Shown piece after piece: positions 1 to 11,278 of a stretch of DNA of 64,000 nucleotides (position 1 is its first letter; each line of letters opens with the position of its first letter). The stretch is from contig MCFH01000006.1 of NCBI GenBank assembly GCA_002104945.1, positions 372,001 to 436,000 of the forward strand, read 5' to 3'. A program made the position numbers and the translations under genes. The notes beneath the pieces are model-generated. The model was not told the DNA's origin and did no database searches. It saw only the letters and a program-made list of their open reading frames with translations. Source of the stretch: Piromyces finnis (taxonomy: Eukaryota > Neocallimastigomycota > Neocallimastigomycetes > Neocallimastigales > Neocallimastigaceae).

Positions 1-63
1 TCTGTTTTAAAATAGCTCATCTGGGATATAAAAATAAGTTATATAAATAATAATAATAATAAC

Positions 64-111
<48 letters not shown>

Positions 112-1685
112 CTATTTTAAAATAATTAAAATTACATTTAACATTTCTTTTCTTTTTTATATTCTACATGTTCATTATTGGTGTAGAATTTAAAATAAAA
201 AAAACATCATTATGACTCTTTTTAGACTTTTTTTTTTAGTTATATTATAGAAAAAGAATGTTCCATCCTCTCTCTTTATTACATACAATTCACTATAAAT
301 TTGTAGTGAATGTAATACAAATTTTAATTATAATAAAAACTAAAGTTTATATGTTTCCAATAATGCTTTGAAATATTATTTACTATACTTTCAGGTATTA
401 TGATTATCATACTTCAAAAAACGTTTTTTTTTCAATTTCTTTTTTTTTTTTTCTAAATAAGTATTTATTATATCTAATAATAATACGAATACGAATACCA
501 ATATTAATATTTTTTTAATATTAACTATTAAAAGTTAAAATGATCAAATGTATTAGGGGACAAATAATACTATTATAATTCTATAAAAGGATAAGTGGAT
601 GTATTTTCTAATTATATTCTGTTTATAGATTATAATAATATAGGTAGAAAAAAAATAAAATTAATAATATATAAAAATATTTTTCATTATTAATCATTTA
701 GTTTATAATACTTTATTTACCATTGTCTGAAAGAAATAAATTCTAATAATATAATTGAAATAATAAAGATATACATCTATTCTTCCTAAAAGTTAAAAAA
801 AACGAATTATAATATCAATAGTAATATATTTGTTACTATTTTTATGTTTCATTTTTTATTTTTATGCTAAATGTAAAAACTATTATTGTAAAAATAAAAC
901 AAATAAATATATTTAATATATTTATAATTAAAAAAATATATTTTTTCATATTAATTATCACCTATTCTACCTATTTGAAAATGACTGAATAATTATCATC
1001 ATTAAAAATAAAGAAAAATACTAAAGGTTAGTATTAATTGTTTGGCTAAAAAATCATACATTACTAATTCCTAAAACATTCTAAAAAAACAATAATGAAA
1101 AATATAACCAATTATATTATAATTTTAATATGTTTAAATGTATTTATAATTTCATTTAATAGCTTTAATATAATTTATATATATAAAAAAAAAGCATCAT
1201 GAAATGTTAAAAAAAAAAGATTTTATGATATTCCAATCTATTTTATAAAAATAATTCTTTTATATTCAAAAAAAAAAAAAGAATTAAAAAATATTTATGA
1301 AAAAGAAATACCTTTTTTTTCTTTTAAAATTAATTTTAAAATTATAAATTTTACTGCTAAAGCATATCATACATTCCATAATTGTTAATTTTTCTTTATT
1401 ATTATTATTTACTCCCGAAACACAATAATGCTTTGTTTTTTTCTAATAATTATATTTTTACACTATGTATAATAATATATTTTATTGATTTATTAAAATT
1501 CAATACATTCCAATAATAAACCTTGATTATTATTAAAATGGATTTAAAAAAAAAAAATGAAATTTTTAATTAATTAAAAAAAAAAAAAGTTGTTGTTTAT
1601 ATTAAAATAGAATTTATTATTTATTACTTATATATATAAAAGACTAAAAAAAAAAAAAAAAGAAAAAAGAAATAATAATAATAAT
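1..1685. other. AT-rich spacer, no gene seen
   Basis: This stretch is almost entirely A/T with homopolymer runs. I see no reading frame with sensible amino-acid composition and no RNA gene. It contains an (AAT)n microsatellite near its start and ends in another AAT run into which the copia element inserted. Confidence 0.7.
46..110. repeat. (AAT)n microsatellite
   Basis: About 65 bases of AAT trinucleotide repeat with one interruption (AAC). It is typical of spacers in this genome. Confidence 0.9.
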
Positions 1686-1915
1686 TGTTAAACATTAATA
1701 ATTTAACTTAAATCTAGAAATATGTAGAATAGAATAGAATTATGTATTACTAATATATTTAGTCATAGAATATTCTCATGATAAATAATACGCCACAATC
1801 CTTAGTATAAATAGAGAATAAATTTATGAACTATTTATGTACTTTGTAATTACCTTTTTATTAATAATATTAATAAATAAAGTTTATATTAAAAACAATA
1901 TTATAAATTTTCTCA
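1686..1915 (+). repeat. 5' LTR of copia element
   Basis: A 230-bp terminal repeat, identical by eye to 6596-6825 (offset 4910). It begins TGTTAAACATT and ends TTTTCTCA. It contains a TATA-like box and, near its 3' end, AATAAA-type polyadenylation signals. Confidence 0.97.
1806..1814 (+). promoter_or_regulatory. TATA-like box in the 5' LTR
   Basis: The sequence TATAAATAG lies about 120 bases into the LTR, where the Pol II promoter driving the genomic RNA is expected. The same sequence recurs in the 3' LTR at 6716-6724. Assignment is by consensus only. Confidence 0.6.
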
Positions 1916-1929
1916 GATTAAGAGTCTCA
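1916..1929 (+). promoter_or_regulatory. Primer-binding site complementary to the tRNA-Lys(CUU) anticodon arm
   Basis: Directly after the 5' LTR lies GATTAAGAGTCTCA. Its reverse complement, TGAGACTCTTAATC, equals positions 27-40 of the anticodon stem-loop of eukaryotic tRNA-Lys(CUU) as I know it from vertebrates (anticodon CUU included). It does not resemble the complement of a tRNA 3' CCA end. This layout matches the half-tRNA priming known for Drosophila copia, where a cleaved 5' half of initiator tRNA-Met primes. The complementarity is seen directly; the priming mode is inferred. Confidence 0.7.
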
Positions 1930-1945
1930 AAACTTTCTTAATACC

Positions 1946-4900
1946 ATGGATTACAATTTATTCAAAGGCCCTTCTCTCAATGGATCCAACTTTAACGCCT
2001 GGTACAACCGTACCAAGAATACTTTGACTGCATTTCAACTTAGTCAATATATTGAATCTGACGTCATTAATAATTTAAAGAAAAATAATACTACTCCGGA
2101 TGTTTTAAACAATGCCAGAATCGAAAATGCCAAAGCCCTCGGTATCATTTATGGAAGTATAGATGACAACATTCATAACTACCTAAGAGGACTTAATACA
2201 GCTTATGAAGTCATGAACAAGTTAACTAAACTGTTTAAACAAGACGATGCTGTAAACCTTGAAGCCTGGTTAAATAAGATTAACAATATGAAGGCTAGAA
2301 ATGAAAAAGAAATTATAAAAACTCTGAGCAATATGATGGAACTTTTTAGATTAATGGAATCAAATAATTCAAAACTTACCGAAACAGAAAAAATGCGGTA
2401 CATGTATAACTCATTACCCAGCAATATTAGAAATATTATAATCCTATCAAACACTTACAATACTTCATCAGAATTATTCAACTCTATCAAAGAAAGAATT
2501 AAAACTATGAACCATGCCGATGAAATAACACCTCCAAAAATATTTATAAATAGTGAAGATAAAATGGATATCGATTACCTTGATAAATTTTTCCATAAAA
2601 ATAAAAATAATAATTTTAGAAAGGATTTTAAACAAAATAAATACTGCGATATTTGCAAAAAGAATAATCACAATACTGAAAACTGCTACTATAATTCAAA
2701 AAATAATAATAATAGAAAATCAAGCCACAATACAAGAAGGTCAAGCCACAAATCATACCACAATAGTCAATATAATAAATTTAATGGAAAAGTAAACAAT
2801 ATCTCATACGATATTAACAAGCAAAATATTAATAATTACAATGATAATTTTACACTAGATGAACTTAGACCGATACTAGAAAAACACAATATAAATTCCA
2901 TTCAAATAAACAATGGTTTAAATAAGAATATAAATAAATATCATACATGTTGGATATACGATACAGGTGCGTCAGAACATGTTACAAATAATAAAAATAT
3001 CCTCAAGAATTTTCGCTATAAGAAAATTAAAATGAACTGTGCTAACAATACAGTATGCTACTTTGATGGATTCGGTACATACGAAGGATATATAAATAAT
3101 TATCCGATAAAATTAGCCAACGTATACTATTCTAAACAATTAAACAAAAATTTAATTAGCGGAATTAAACTTAGTAACTCTGGATTTAAAAGTACTATAA
3201 GTCAAGAAAATAATAAACCATATATCATAATTAAATCTCAAGATAACAAGAACATTTACAAAACTTTCTCAAACAATGATAATAGCTTTCTTATTCATAC
3301 TAAAAACAAAGAATTCAATTATAAGCAAATATTCAATATCAATACTTCAAATTTTAATGAAACATTATGGCATAATCGACTTGCTCATTACTATAATAAA
3401 GATCTCAAAAAATATTTAATTGATCACAATATTTCCAAAAATTTTTGTAATGAATGCAAAGCCAGCAAATTAAAAAGGAAGCCCCACAATAAAATTACTC
3501 CTAAAGCTTCCGAAATCAATGAAGTTATCCACTCAGATATTATTGGCCCACTTACCGAATCTGTTAATAAAAAGAAATATATTCTTACTTTCATTGACGA
3601 TTTTTCAAGACACTCTTGGATATATCTACTTTCTTCTAAAGCTGAAGCTCCTAAAATAATTACTGAATTTTTAACCCTTATTAATAACCAATCAAATGAT
3701 CACAAAGTTAAATATTTCAAAAGTGATAATGGTAAAGAATACACTAACAAAAAGGTTATTAAATTCTGCAAAAAACATGGAATTATCAAATTATTTTCTC
3801 CTCCTTACAACCCAGAAAATAACGGAATTGCAGAAAGGTTCAACCAAACAATCATTTCTTCAACCAAAACTTTACTATATTGGAGCAAACTTAGTCTTAA
3901 TTTTTGGAATTTTGCTGTACAATATTCTAATTATATTTATAATTTAGTTCCTCACCAAAGCATTTCAAATCATATTCCATACGAAATTTATAATGGTAAA
4001 AAAGCTAATATTAACCATATCAAAGTCTTTGGATGCATTTGCGAATACAAAATTTTTAATCAAAACAAAAATAAGTTATCACCAAATACTGCTAAAGGCA
4101 TATTTTTAGGATTTAATACAAATGCGAATTCATATATAATAATGGACTATAATAAACAAACCATACATCTGGTTAGAGAAGCCTACTTCCACGAAGATAC
4201 TCCTGCTAACTACTCTGCTGACTCCGAATCAACAATTAAAGATCCATACGATTTTAATTCTTATGTCCCAATGGTTAATGACAGTTCTACTAAGTTCGAC
4301 CCTCCAGAGTTCGATTCCGCCAACAGTACCAATTCAGAAATTTTTAATTATAACCCAATCACAAATATTTCACCTAACCCTTCAGATAATTTAAATGAAT
4401 TTTCAGGTACTACATCAAAATTTTCTGGTGAAACATCAAAAATTTTATCCAATTCAAATAATGAAAATTTTAATTTAAATAATCAAAATTTTAATAACAA
4501 AATTTCAAATTCTGAAAATGATTATAATCTTGAAATTTCAAAAAACATTTCAAGAAATTTCTCGTCAAATAATGAGTTTAACACACCAAATGATAATTAT
4601 AATGACACAGACACATCTAATGATATCAACGTTAATTATAATAATCAAATTTCTCCAACTCCAACAAATAATGATCTCGAAACTCATGATGAATTTCTTA
4701 ATACAAATTATTTTCCTTCAAATAATTTTAATAATTCGACTCCTATCATAAAAAATAATAATTTTAATAATTTTTCAAATAATCCAACTAATTTTTACGA
4801 CCAATTTTCCACATTTAATACAGATACAAATCATAAAATTCCTAAAAGAACTACCAGTCCACCTATTAATCCAAATCTCAAAAGACTTAATTCTTATTCT

Positions 4901-6451
4901 TACCCTAAAATTGATTCTATTTCTTCAATACATACATCAATTCCTATAACCTATCAAGATGCATTATCAAATGCTAATAGTGACAAATGGATTAATGCTA
5001 TTAATGATGAACTTAACAATCTTTATAGAAATAAAACTATGACATTCGTTAAAAATCTTCCCAAAGGTAAAAATGTTGTTACCACCAAATGGATTTTCAC
5101 TATTAAAACAGATGAAAATAATAACATTACTAAATATAAAGCACGTATTGTAGCTAGAGGTTACACACAAAAATATGGCATTGATTTTGAATTTACATAC
5201 TCTCCAACTTTAAATTTTGATATTATTAAACTTCTTCTTGCTATTTCAGCCAAATTTAAATGGAACGTTTACCAATTGGACATCAAATCTGCCTACCTCC
5301 ATGCAAATCTAGATACTGAAATTTATACAACTATTCCCGAAGGTGATAAAAACTATGGTAAAGGATTTTGGAAACTGAATAAAGCTCTATACGGACTCAA
5401 ACAAAGCGGAAGACAATGGAATGAATACATTTCTACTTTTCTTATTAATCATGGATTTTCTCAATGCACTTCAGACTATTGTATTTTCTTTAAAACTTTT
5501 GATAACCAAATTTCTTGCATTATTGGACTTTATGTCGATGATATGATTATTTGTGGAACAAATCTTGAACTTATAAGTATAATCTCACAAATTAAATCTA
5601 AATTTAAAATTTCTAACTGTCAACCTATCCATTATTTATTAGGTATTAAAATTGAAAACAATAATTTTTCTTATTCTATTTCACAAAAACATGTTATTGA
5701 AAATATTTTAGACCAATATAATCTTAATAACTGCAGATCTCGAAAAACACCATGTACTGGTGATAATGATTCTGAAAACACTAAACGATTTGATACGACT
5801 ATTTACAAAAGTTTAATTGGTTCTCTTATTTATATTGCTAGATGTACAAGACCAGATATTTCTTTTGCTGTTCACAAAGCTGCTCGAAAATCTGAACAAC
5901 CTACTATTTCCGACTACAACAAAGTTATAAATATTATCAAGTATCTTAAAACTACTATAGACTACAAAATTACTTATGATGGTAATGGAAAAATTATTGC
6001 ATTCACTGATGCTGATTTTGGGGGAGATAAGACGGATGGAAAATCAACATCAGGATATATAATTCTTATGGAAAATAATCCAATATGTTGGTGCTCAAAT
6101 AAACAACAAACTGTTGCTACTTCTACTGCTGAAGCCGAATATATCAGTACTACAGAATGCACTAAGAAAATTTTATACTTTAGAAATATCTTAGAAGAAT
6201 TATTCAAATTCAACGAACCTATAACTATTTATACTGACAACTTAGCAAGTAAAAGAGCAATTGAAAATGGTGAATTAAATTCCAAACTTAAACACATAAA
6301 TATAAAATTTCATTTCAATAGAGACAATATTAAAAATAACAAAATTAAATTAGAATATATCGACACAAACAATATGCTAGCAGACTTTTTAACAAAAAAT
6401 ATTAATGGATCAAAAATGAAAAAGTTCACTGACACTATATTTAAAAAATAA
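1946..6451 (+). CDS. Copia-type Gag-Pol polyprotein (1501 aa)
   Basis: A single frame encodes the element's capsid and enzymes. In order: a Gag region; a CCHC zinc knuckle near residues 232-246 (C-x2-C-x4-H-x4-C); an aspartic protease motif DTGAS near 339; the integrase HHCC zinc domain near 475-510; integrase catalytic residues in HSDIIGPL (about 530), KSDNGKEY (about 593) and NGIAERFNQ (about 629); a long Asn/Ser-rich linker (about 760-990); reverse transcriptase with YVDDM near 1197; and RNase H with DADFGGD near 1355 and TAEAEY near 1394. The ATG lies 16 bases after the primer-binding site. There is no frameshift or stop between gag and pol, as in many copia elements. No key catalytic motif appears lost, so the element is probably competent. 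Confidence 0.96.
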   Translation: MDYNLFKGPSLNGSNFNAWYNRTKNTLTAFQLSQYIESDVINNLKKNNTTPDVLNNARIENAKALGIIYGSIDDNIHNYLRGLNTAYEVMNKLTKLFKQDDAVNLEAWLNKINNMKARNEKEIIKTLSNMMELFRLMESNNSKLTETEKMRYMYNSLPSNIRNIIILSNTYNTSSELFNSIKERIKTMNHADEITPPKIFINSEDKMDIDYLDKFFHKNKNNNFRKDFKQNKYCDICKKNNHNTENCYYNSKNNNNRKSSHNTRRSSHKSYHNSQYNKFNGKVNNISYDINKQNINNYNDNFTLDELRPILEKHNINSIQINNGLNKNINKYHTCWIYDTGASEHVTNNKNILKNFRYKKIKMNCANNTVCYFDGFGTYEGYINNYPIKLANVYYSKQLNKNLISGIKLSNSGFKSTISQENNKPYIIIKSQDNKNIYKTFSNNDNSFLIHTKNKEFNYKQIFNINTSNFNETLWHNRLAHYYNKDLKKYLIDHNISKNFCNECKASKLKRKPHNKITPKASEINEVIHSDIIGPLTESVNKKKYILTFIDDFSRHSWIYLLSSKAEAPKIITEFLTLINNQSNDHKVKYFKSDNGKEYTNKKVIKFCKKHGIIKLFSPPYNPENNGIAERFNQTIISSTKTLLYWSKLSLNFWNFAVQYSNYIYNLVPHQSISNHIPYEIYNGKKANINHIKVFGCICEYKIFNQNKNKLSPNTAKGIFLGFNTNANSYIIMDYNKQTIHLVREAYFHEDTPANYSADSESTIKDPYDFNSYVPMVNDSSTKFDPPEFDSANSTNSEIFNYNPITNISPNPSDNLNEFSGTTSKFSGETSKILSNSNNENFNLNNQNFNNKISNSENDYNLEISKNISRNFSSNNEFNTPNDNYNDTDTSNDINVNYNNQISPTPTNNDLETHDEFLNTNYFPSNNFNNSTPIIKNNNFNNFSNNPTNFYDQFSTFNTDTNHKIPKRTTSPPINPNLKRLNSYSYPKIDSISSIHTSIPITYQDALSNANSDKWINAINDELNNLYRNKTMTFVKNLPKGKNVVTTKWIFTIKTDENNNITKYKARIVARGYTQKYGIDFEFTYSPTLNFDIIKLLLAISAKFKWNVYQLDIKSAYLHANLDTEIYTTIPEGDKNYGKGFWKLNKALYGLKQSGRQWNEYISTFLINHGFSQCTSDYCIFFKTFDNQISCIIGLYVDDMIICGTNLELISIISQIKSKFKISNCQPIHYLLGIKIENNNFSYSISQKHVIENILDQYNLNNCRSRKTPCTGDNDSENTKRFDTTIYKSLIGSLIYIARCTRPDISFAVHKAARKSEQPTISDYNKVINIIKYLKTTIDYKITYDGNGKIIAFTDADFGGDKTDGKSTSGYIILMENNPICWCSNKQQTVATSTAEAEYISTTECTKKILYFRNILEELFKFNEPITIYTDNLASKRAIENGELNSKLKHINIKFHFNRDNIKNNKIKLEYIDTNNMLADFLTKNINGSKMKKFTDTIFKK

Positions 6452-6585
6452 CAAAATTTGCAAAAACTTATAATCAACTTTATTTTATTAATATCTTATA
6501 TTTTATATTTTACATTCTACTACTTAAATTTTTCAATTTCTTAATCTCTTCAAATTTTATTTTTATTTTTCATAAAAACAAATTT

Positions 6586-6595
6586 GAGGGGGGAA
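6586..6595 (+). promoter_or_regulatory. Polypurine tract
   Basis: GAGGGGGGAA abuts the 3' LTR and is the expected plus-strand primer of an LTR retrotransposon. It is the only G-run of this kind in the surrounding AT-rich DNA. Confidence 0.85.
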
Positions 6596-6824
6596 TGTTA
6601 AACATTAATAATTTAACTTAAATCTAGAAATATGTAGAATAGAATAGAATTATGTATTACTAATATATTTAGTCATAGAATATTCTCATGATAAATAATA
6701 CGCCACAATCCTTAGTATAAATAGAGAATAAATTTATGAACTATTTATGTACTTTGTAATTACCTTTTTATTAATAATATTAATAAATAAAGTTTATATT
6801 AAAAACAATATTATAAATTTTCTC

Positions 6825-6825
<1 letters not shown>
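6596..6825 (+). repeat. 3' LTR of copia element
   Basis: A 230-bp repeat identical by eye to the 5' LTR. It directly follows the polypurine tract and is followed by ATAAT and a long AAT run. Confidence 0.97.

Positions 6826-6875
<50 letters not shown>
6826..6875. repeat. (AAT)n microsatellite at copia insertion site
   Basis: About 50 bases of pure AAT repeat directly follow the 3' LTR. Similar AAT repeats precede the 5' LTR, so the element split a microsatellite. Confidence 0.9.
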
Positions 6876-6876
<1 letters not shown>

Positions 6877-9343
6877 GATAAAACATTATCTATTTCATTT
6901 TTAAAAATATATATTTTAAAAAAAAAATGAAAAAATGATATTAAAAAAAGTTTTATTATTTTAATTAATTAATACTATCTTAAATAATTAATATATACTT
7001 TTATGGTTAAATTAATGAAATAAAAAAAATTAAATAATAAAGTTAATATTATTATGGCTATATATACAAACTCTATATGATAAAAAAAATGGATTGATGA
7101 CTATTTTTTTTTCCATTCTTCCTAACTTATTTTATAGTAAAAAAAAAAAAAAGTATTTTTGAAGCAGTATCTTTAAATAATCTATATATTCAAAAACAAA
7201 AAAAAAAAAAGAATAATAAAATAATAATAATAAAATAGTATTAATGAAATTTTTAATATAAAAATAATAATTGTAATCCTTTGTAAAGCCTATTTTATTG
7301 CATTGATTTTCTTTTTTGTACTCTATTGTACTCTCTCTAATTGACCTCTTCACATAATATTAAAAATTAATTTTTAAAATAGGAATATTATAAAATAATA
7401 CAGAATATACCAATAAGACAAATACCTTTTTATTACATAAAAAAAAATTAAACATAAAAAGATAAATTAAAATACTATCAAAAAGGTAAAAGAATATGTA
7501 TACATATATATTACCCATCATCATTGCCTATTTTGTTATAATTAATTTTTAAATGTAAGAAAGGCCTATTTATTAAAAAAAATAATAATCGTCCAATATA
7601 TATATATAATTTTATAAATAGGATAGACTCAAAAGATGATAATAGTAATAATAAATATAATTAATATTTTATTATTTCTATAATAGGTAGTATTAAACTA
7701 AATTTATTCCTAATTCGGTCGCAACGATTAACTATAATTAAGCTTTTGTTAATAAGTAAATGTTTTTCCATTTAATAATTATTTTTTTTTTTTTTGGAAT
7801 TTTTTGAATTTTTAATAAATTCCTTTTCAAGTCATAGCCATTCTATTCATTTAATAATTATAAAAAAAAAATATAATAAATAAAAGAGTTTCTTACTGGT
7901 GTTTTTTTTTACACGTAGAATATTAATTTTAATGAATTTCTTAATAATTAAAGTTACATATCATTTAAACCTTTTTTTTTTTTTAACCCAAAATTTTAAT
8001 AAGATTAGGCTTTAAAAAAAGATTCTATAGATTAAGGTAAATTACTCTAAATATGCAAATTATTCATAAAGGATTAGCTTTTTTCTTTGTTAATTTCAAA
8101 AAGTAAATCCTTAAAGTATTGATTAAATTATTGATGAAAATAATCTAATTATGGATTAAAAAAAAGTTGATTTTTAACAGATCAAGATTCGAATAATTTA
8201 AAGAGTTTGATTTTATTTTATTAATTCTCTTTCTAAATATATATATAATGGTTATATTATAAAAATTGATTATATATCTTTTTTTTTTATGAGGTTAATA
8301 TATTATTAGTATTGTTCTTTTTTTTTTTTTTTCTCATAAACTCTATATTGGAATTTTACAAATAATTTTAATTTTTCTAAAAGTTCTAATTCTATGTCGT
8401 ATATTAAATTTTGACTTTTTGTATTATTTTTTGAGATTTTAATTCAAAATAATATTTCATAAAAAAGAATGACATTTTTTCCCATAATTGTTAATCAGAT
8501 TAAACCAACTTTTTTTAATATTACATATATGTATAATGTTTTTCAACTTTACTTAGAATTAGCATATAGTGGATAAAAAAAAAGAAAGGAATAGAAATAC
8601 AAAAGTGTCAATTTTTAAACAAAAAATCTTTTTTTAAAATTTTAAAAAAAAAAAAATCAATAAAAAATTTTATTATATATTTATCATATACCATTAATAA
8701 TGTGTAAATTTTCATTATACAATATACAATAAATAATTAAACATACATTTCAACCCACTTTAAAAATATACCTTTTATTTACTTAAAAAAACCAGTTTTT
8801 TTTTTTTTTTTTTTTTTAAATCAATTGTCTTGAACATTAAGGATTAAAAAAAAAAAATTGAATTCTATTTATTAATAAAATGAAATTCTTAATTGATAAA
8901 CTTTTTCATTTAAAAATCACATCTTTTTTTCTTTGTGCAAAGATCATCCAAAATGAAAAAGAACCATTCTTGAATTTTTTTGTATTTGAAAAATTGAATT
9001 TTAAATAAAGTAATATATTGCAATTGATTCATTTTTATTTTATAATGACAAAAAAAAAATTTTTTTTTTCTACTATAGAAGAAGAAAAATAAAAAAAGGT
9101 TTGAGATTCTTTTCTAATACAATAGAAAAAGCAAACAATAACAAATAAATAATATTATTCCTAAATTTAATTAACTTAAAAAAAAAAGAAAAGTAATAAA
9201 AGAGATTGTTATTATTTTTATTGTTTTTGTTTTTGTTTTACAAATTCTATAACTACCAATGTATTCTTATATTAAATTTTTTATTGGCAAGTTTCGACTA
9301 TACTATTTTTAATTATATAATCTGAAACGTGAATCTAATTAAA

Positions 9344-9378
<35 letters not shown>

Positions 9379-9395
9379 TATTACAATTATTATTT
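9344..9395. repeat. (ATT)n microsatellite
   Basis: About 50 bases of ATT repeat with minor interruptions (ACT, ACA). Confidence 0.85.
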
Positions 9396-10185
9396 ACTGC
9401 TGCACCATTTAACATTCAACCTATTTCAACGTTAATAATAATAATAAAAAAAGAAATGCTGTCAAACAAATAATATTATTCAATAAAATTATGAATAAGG
9501 TCGTACATGATGATACTATTTTATAATTAATAGTAAAATAAAGATAGAGCACAATATCTTTGTTTATAAAATATAATATTATATATTATAATATCATTTG
9601 TAGTATTACCATTACCATACCTACTAGTATTTGTATTAAAGTTAAATAATAAAAATTAATGGTAATAACTTTTTTGTTTTTTTTTCTTTCTGTTTTCCTT
9701 AATCCACTTTCAATTTATCTTTACACAAACCACTTTTTTTTTTTTCTTTTATATTTACTTCTCCACCTTTTACCAATTATATTTGTCGTTCTTTTTTTTT
9801 TTGACCAAATACTGTTCTGTTCTTTTCTATCTTTGTTTTTCTTCTGTTTTTAAAAAAGCACAACTATATAAATTAAGCTTTCTTTTTATGTTTCAAGAAA
9901 TAATAATTTATATTAATATTTAATTAATGGATATTTTATTAATTAATAATAAAAATAACTCATACCATAAAAAAGAGTTGATAGGACAAAATTTTAATAA
10001 TGAAATATAGATCATTTGTTCTATAATTAAATTTTATATAAATTTTATATATGGAAATCAATTCATTTTTATATTAAAAGAAATTACTTTTAATGGTGAC
10101 ATCTTCCCAAATGCTTTACTAAAAAAAATTTTATTGTATCTAACCAAAAAAAAAAAAGAATCTTTTTATAATGTTATTATTACTA

Positions 10186-10269
10186 TGTTATTACTATTTT
10201 GCTATTACTATGTTGATACTACCACAGTGTTATTACTATTTTGCTATTACTATGTTGATATAACCACAA
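10186..10269. repeat. 42-bp tandem duplication
   Basis: Two adjacent 42-bp units (10186-10227 and 10228-10269) begin TGTTATTACTATTTTGCTAT and differ at only a few positions near their ends. A partial unit follows. The function is unknown. Confidence 0.85.
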
Positions 10270-11226
10270 TGTTATTATTTATATATAATTTTTAATAATT
10301 TTATTATTATAGTTTTTTATTATTTATTATGATTTATTATTATTAATATTATTATTAATTAATTAATTAATTTACCTTTGAATCATTTTATAGAACATTC
10401 TGCTGAACTAGTTGAAATCTTATTCTTAAAGGTTTTTTTTTTAAATAAAAAATCAAGATTGTAAAAAAAATTAGCTCTTCTACTATAAAAAAATTGAGTT
10501 TTAATAAGAAGTTTTCTTTTTTAAAAAGTATAAAAAAATAAAGAATAGTTACCACCATAATTAAAAAAAGTGGGTTTTTTTTCAGTTTAAAAATAAAATG
10601 AAACAAATAAATAGTGAAAAATCTTTAAGAAAAAAAACCTCAAAAAAAAAACGATGACTAATTCTTTTTTTTTTGAAATAGAAGAATATCAATTAAATAA
10701 TATATTGAACAATATAAATTTTATATATATTTTTATAATAAAAATTGATTTTTTTATTCAATTATTAATATATAGATTTATTTAAAATTTTTATAATTAT
10801 TTTTCCCATAACATATAAATTGTTACATTTAAAAATGGTTGAATTTATATAATATACTCAACTATGTTAAAGATTAAATAAAAGTGATATAAATACATAT
10901 ATAAAAATATATGAAAATATATGAACTTTATCATCCAATTTTTAAAGTTTAATATAACCATATATAGATATTGTTAACATTTTATCATAATTAAAAAAAA
11001 GTCTTTTTTATAAATTCTATATTAAATAATATTAATAATGTTTCATAATAATTATTTAACAATTTTATTTTAATATATCTATCATTTATTATAGATTATA
11101 TTATTTATTAAAATATTATTATATTACTATATATATTATTATCTATTTCTGTAATAGTATATATTATATTATCTGTTATATTGTTATACTATTTATTCCT
11201 ATATATTATATTCTATTGTTAAACTT

Positions 11227-11278
11227 TTCTTGTTATTGTAATACAAAAAGTCTTTATTTTGTATTACAATAACAAGAA
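11227..11278. repeat. Perfect inverted repeat, 22-bp arms
   Basis: The arm at 11227-11248 (TTCTTGTTATTGTAATAC followed by AAAA) is the exact reverse complement of 11257-11278, with an 8-base loop. It could be a small hairpin RNA, a replication-slippage palindrome or the remnant of a miniature element. Nothing nearby distinguishes these. Confidence 0.9.

Larger units (their letters stand above)
1686..6825 (+). mobile_element. Intact Ty1/copia LTR retrotransposon
   Basis: A complete 5.14-kb element bounded by two 230-bp LTRs (1686-1915 and 6596-6825) that begin TG and end CA and that I read as identical. One uninterrupted gag-pol frame fills the interior. The order protease, integrase, reverse transcriptase, RNase H is that of Ty1/copia (Pseudoviridae) rather than gypsy. 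ATAAT flanks both ends, as a 5-bp target duplication would, but the host sequence is an AAT repeat so this match is weak evidence. Identical LTRs and an open frame point to very recent insertion. Confidence 0.97.

Noticed and set aside
1681-1685. ATAAT as proof of a copia target-site duplication
   Set aside because: The flanks are an AAT repeat, so any five bases would match; not counted as strong evidence.
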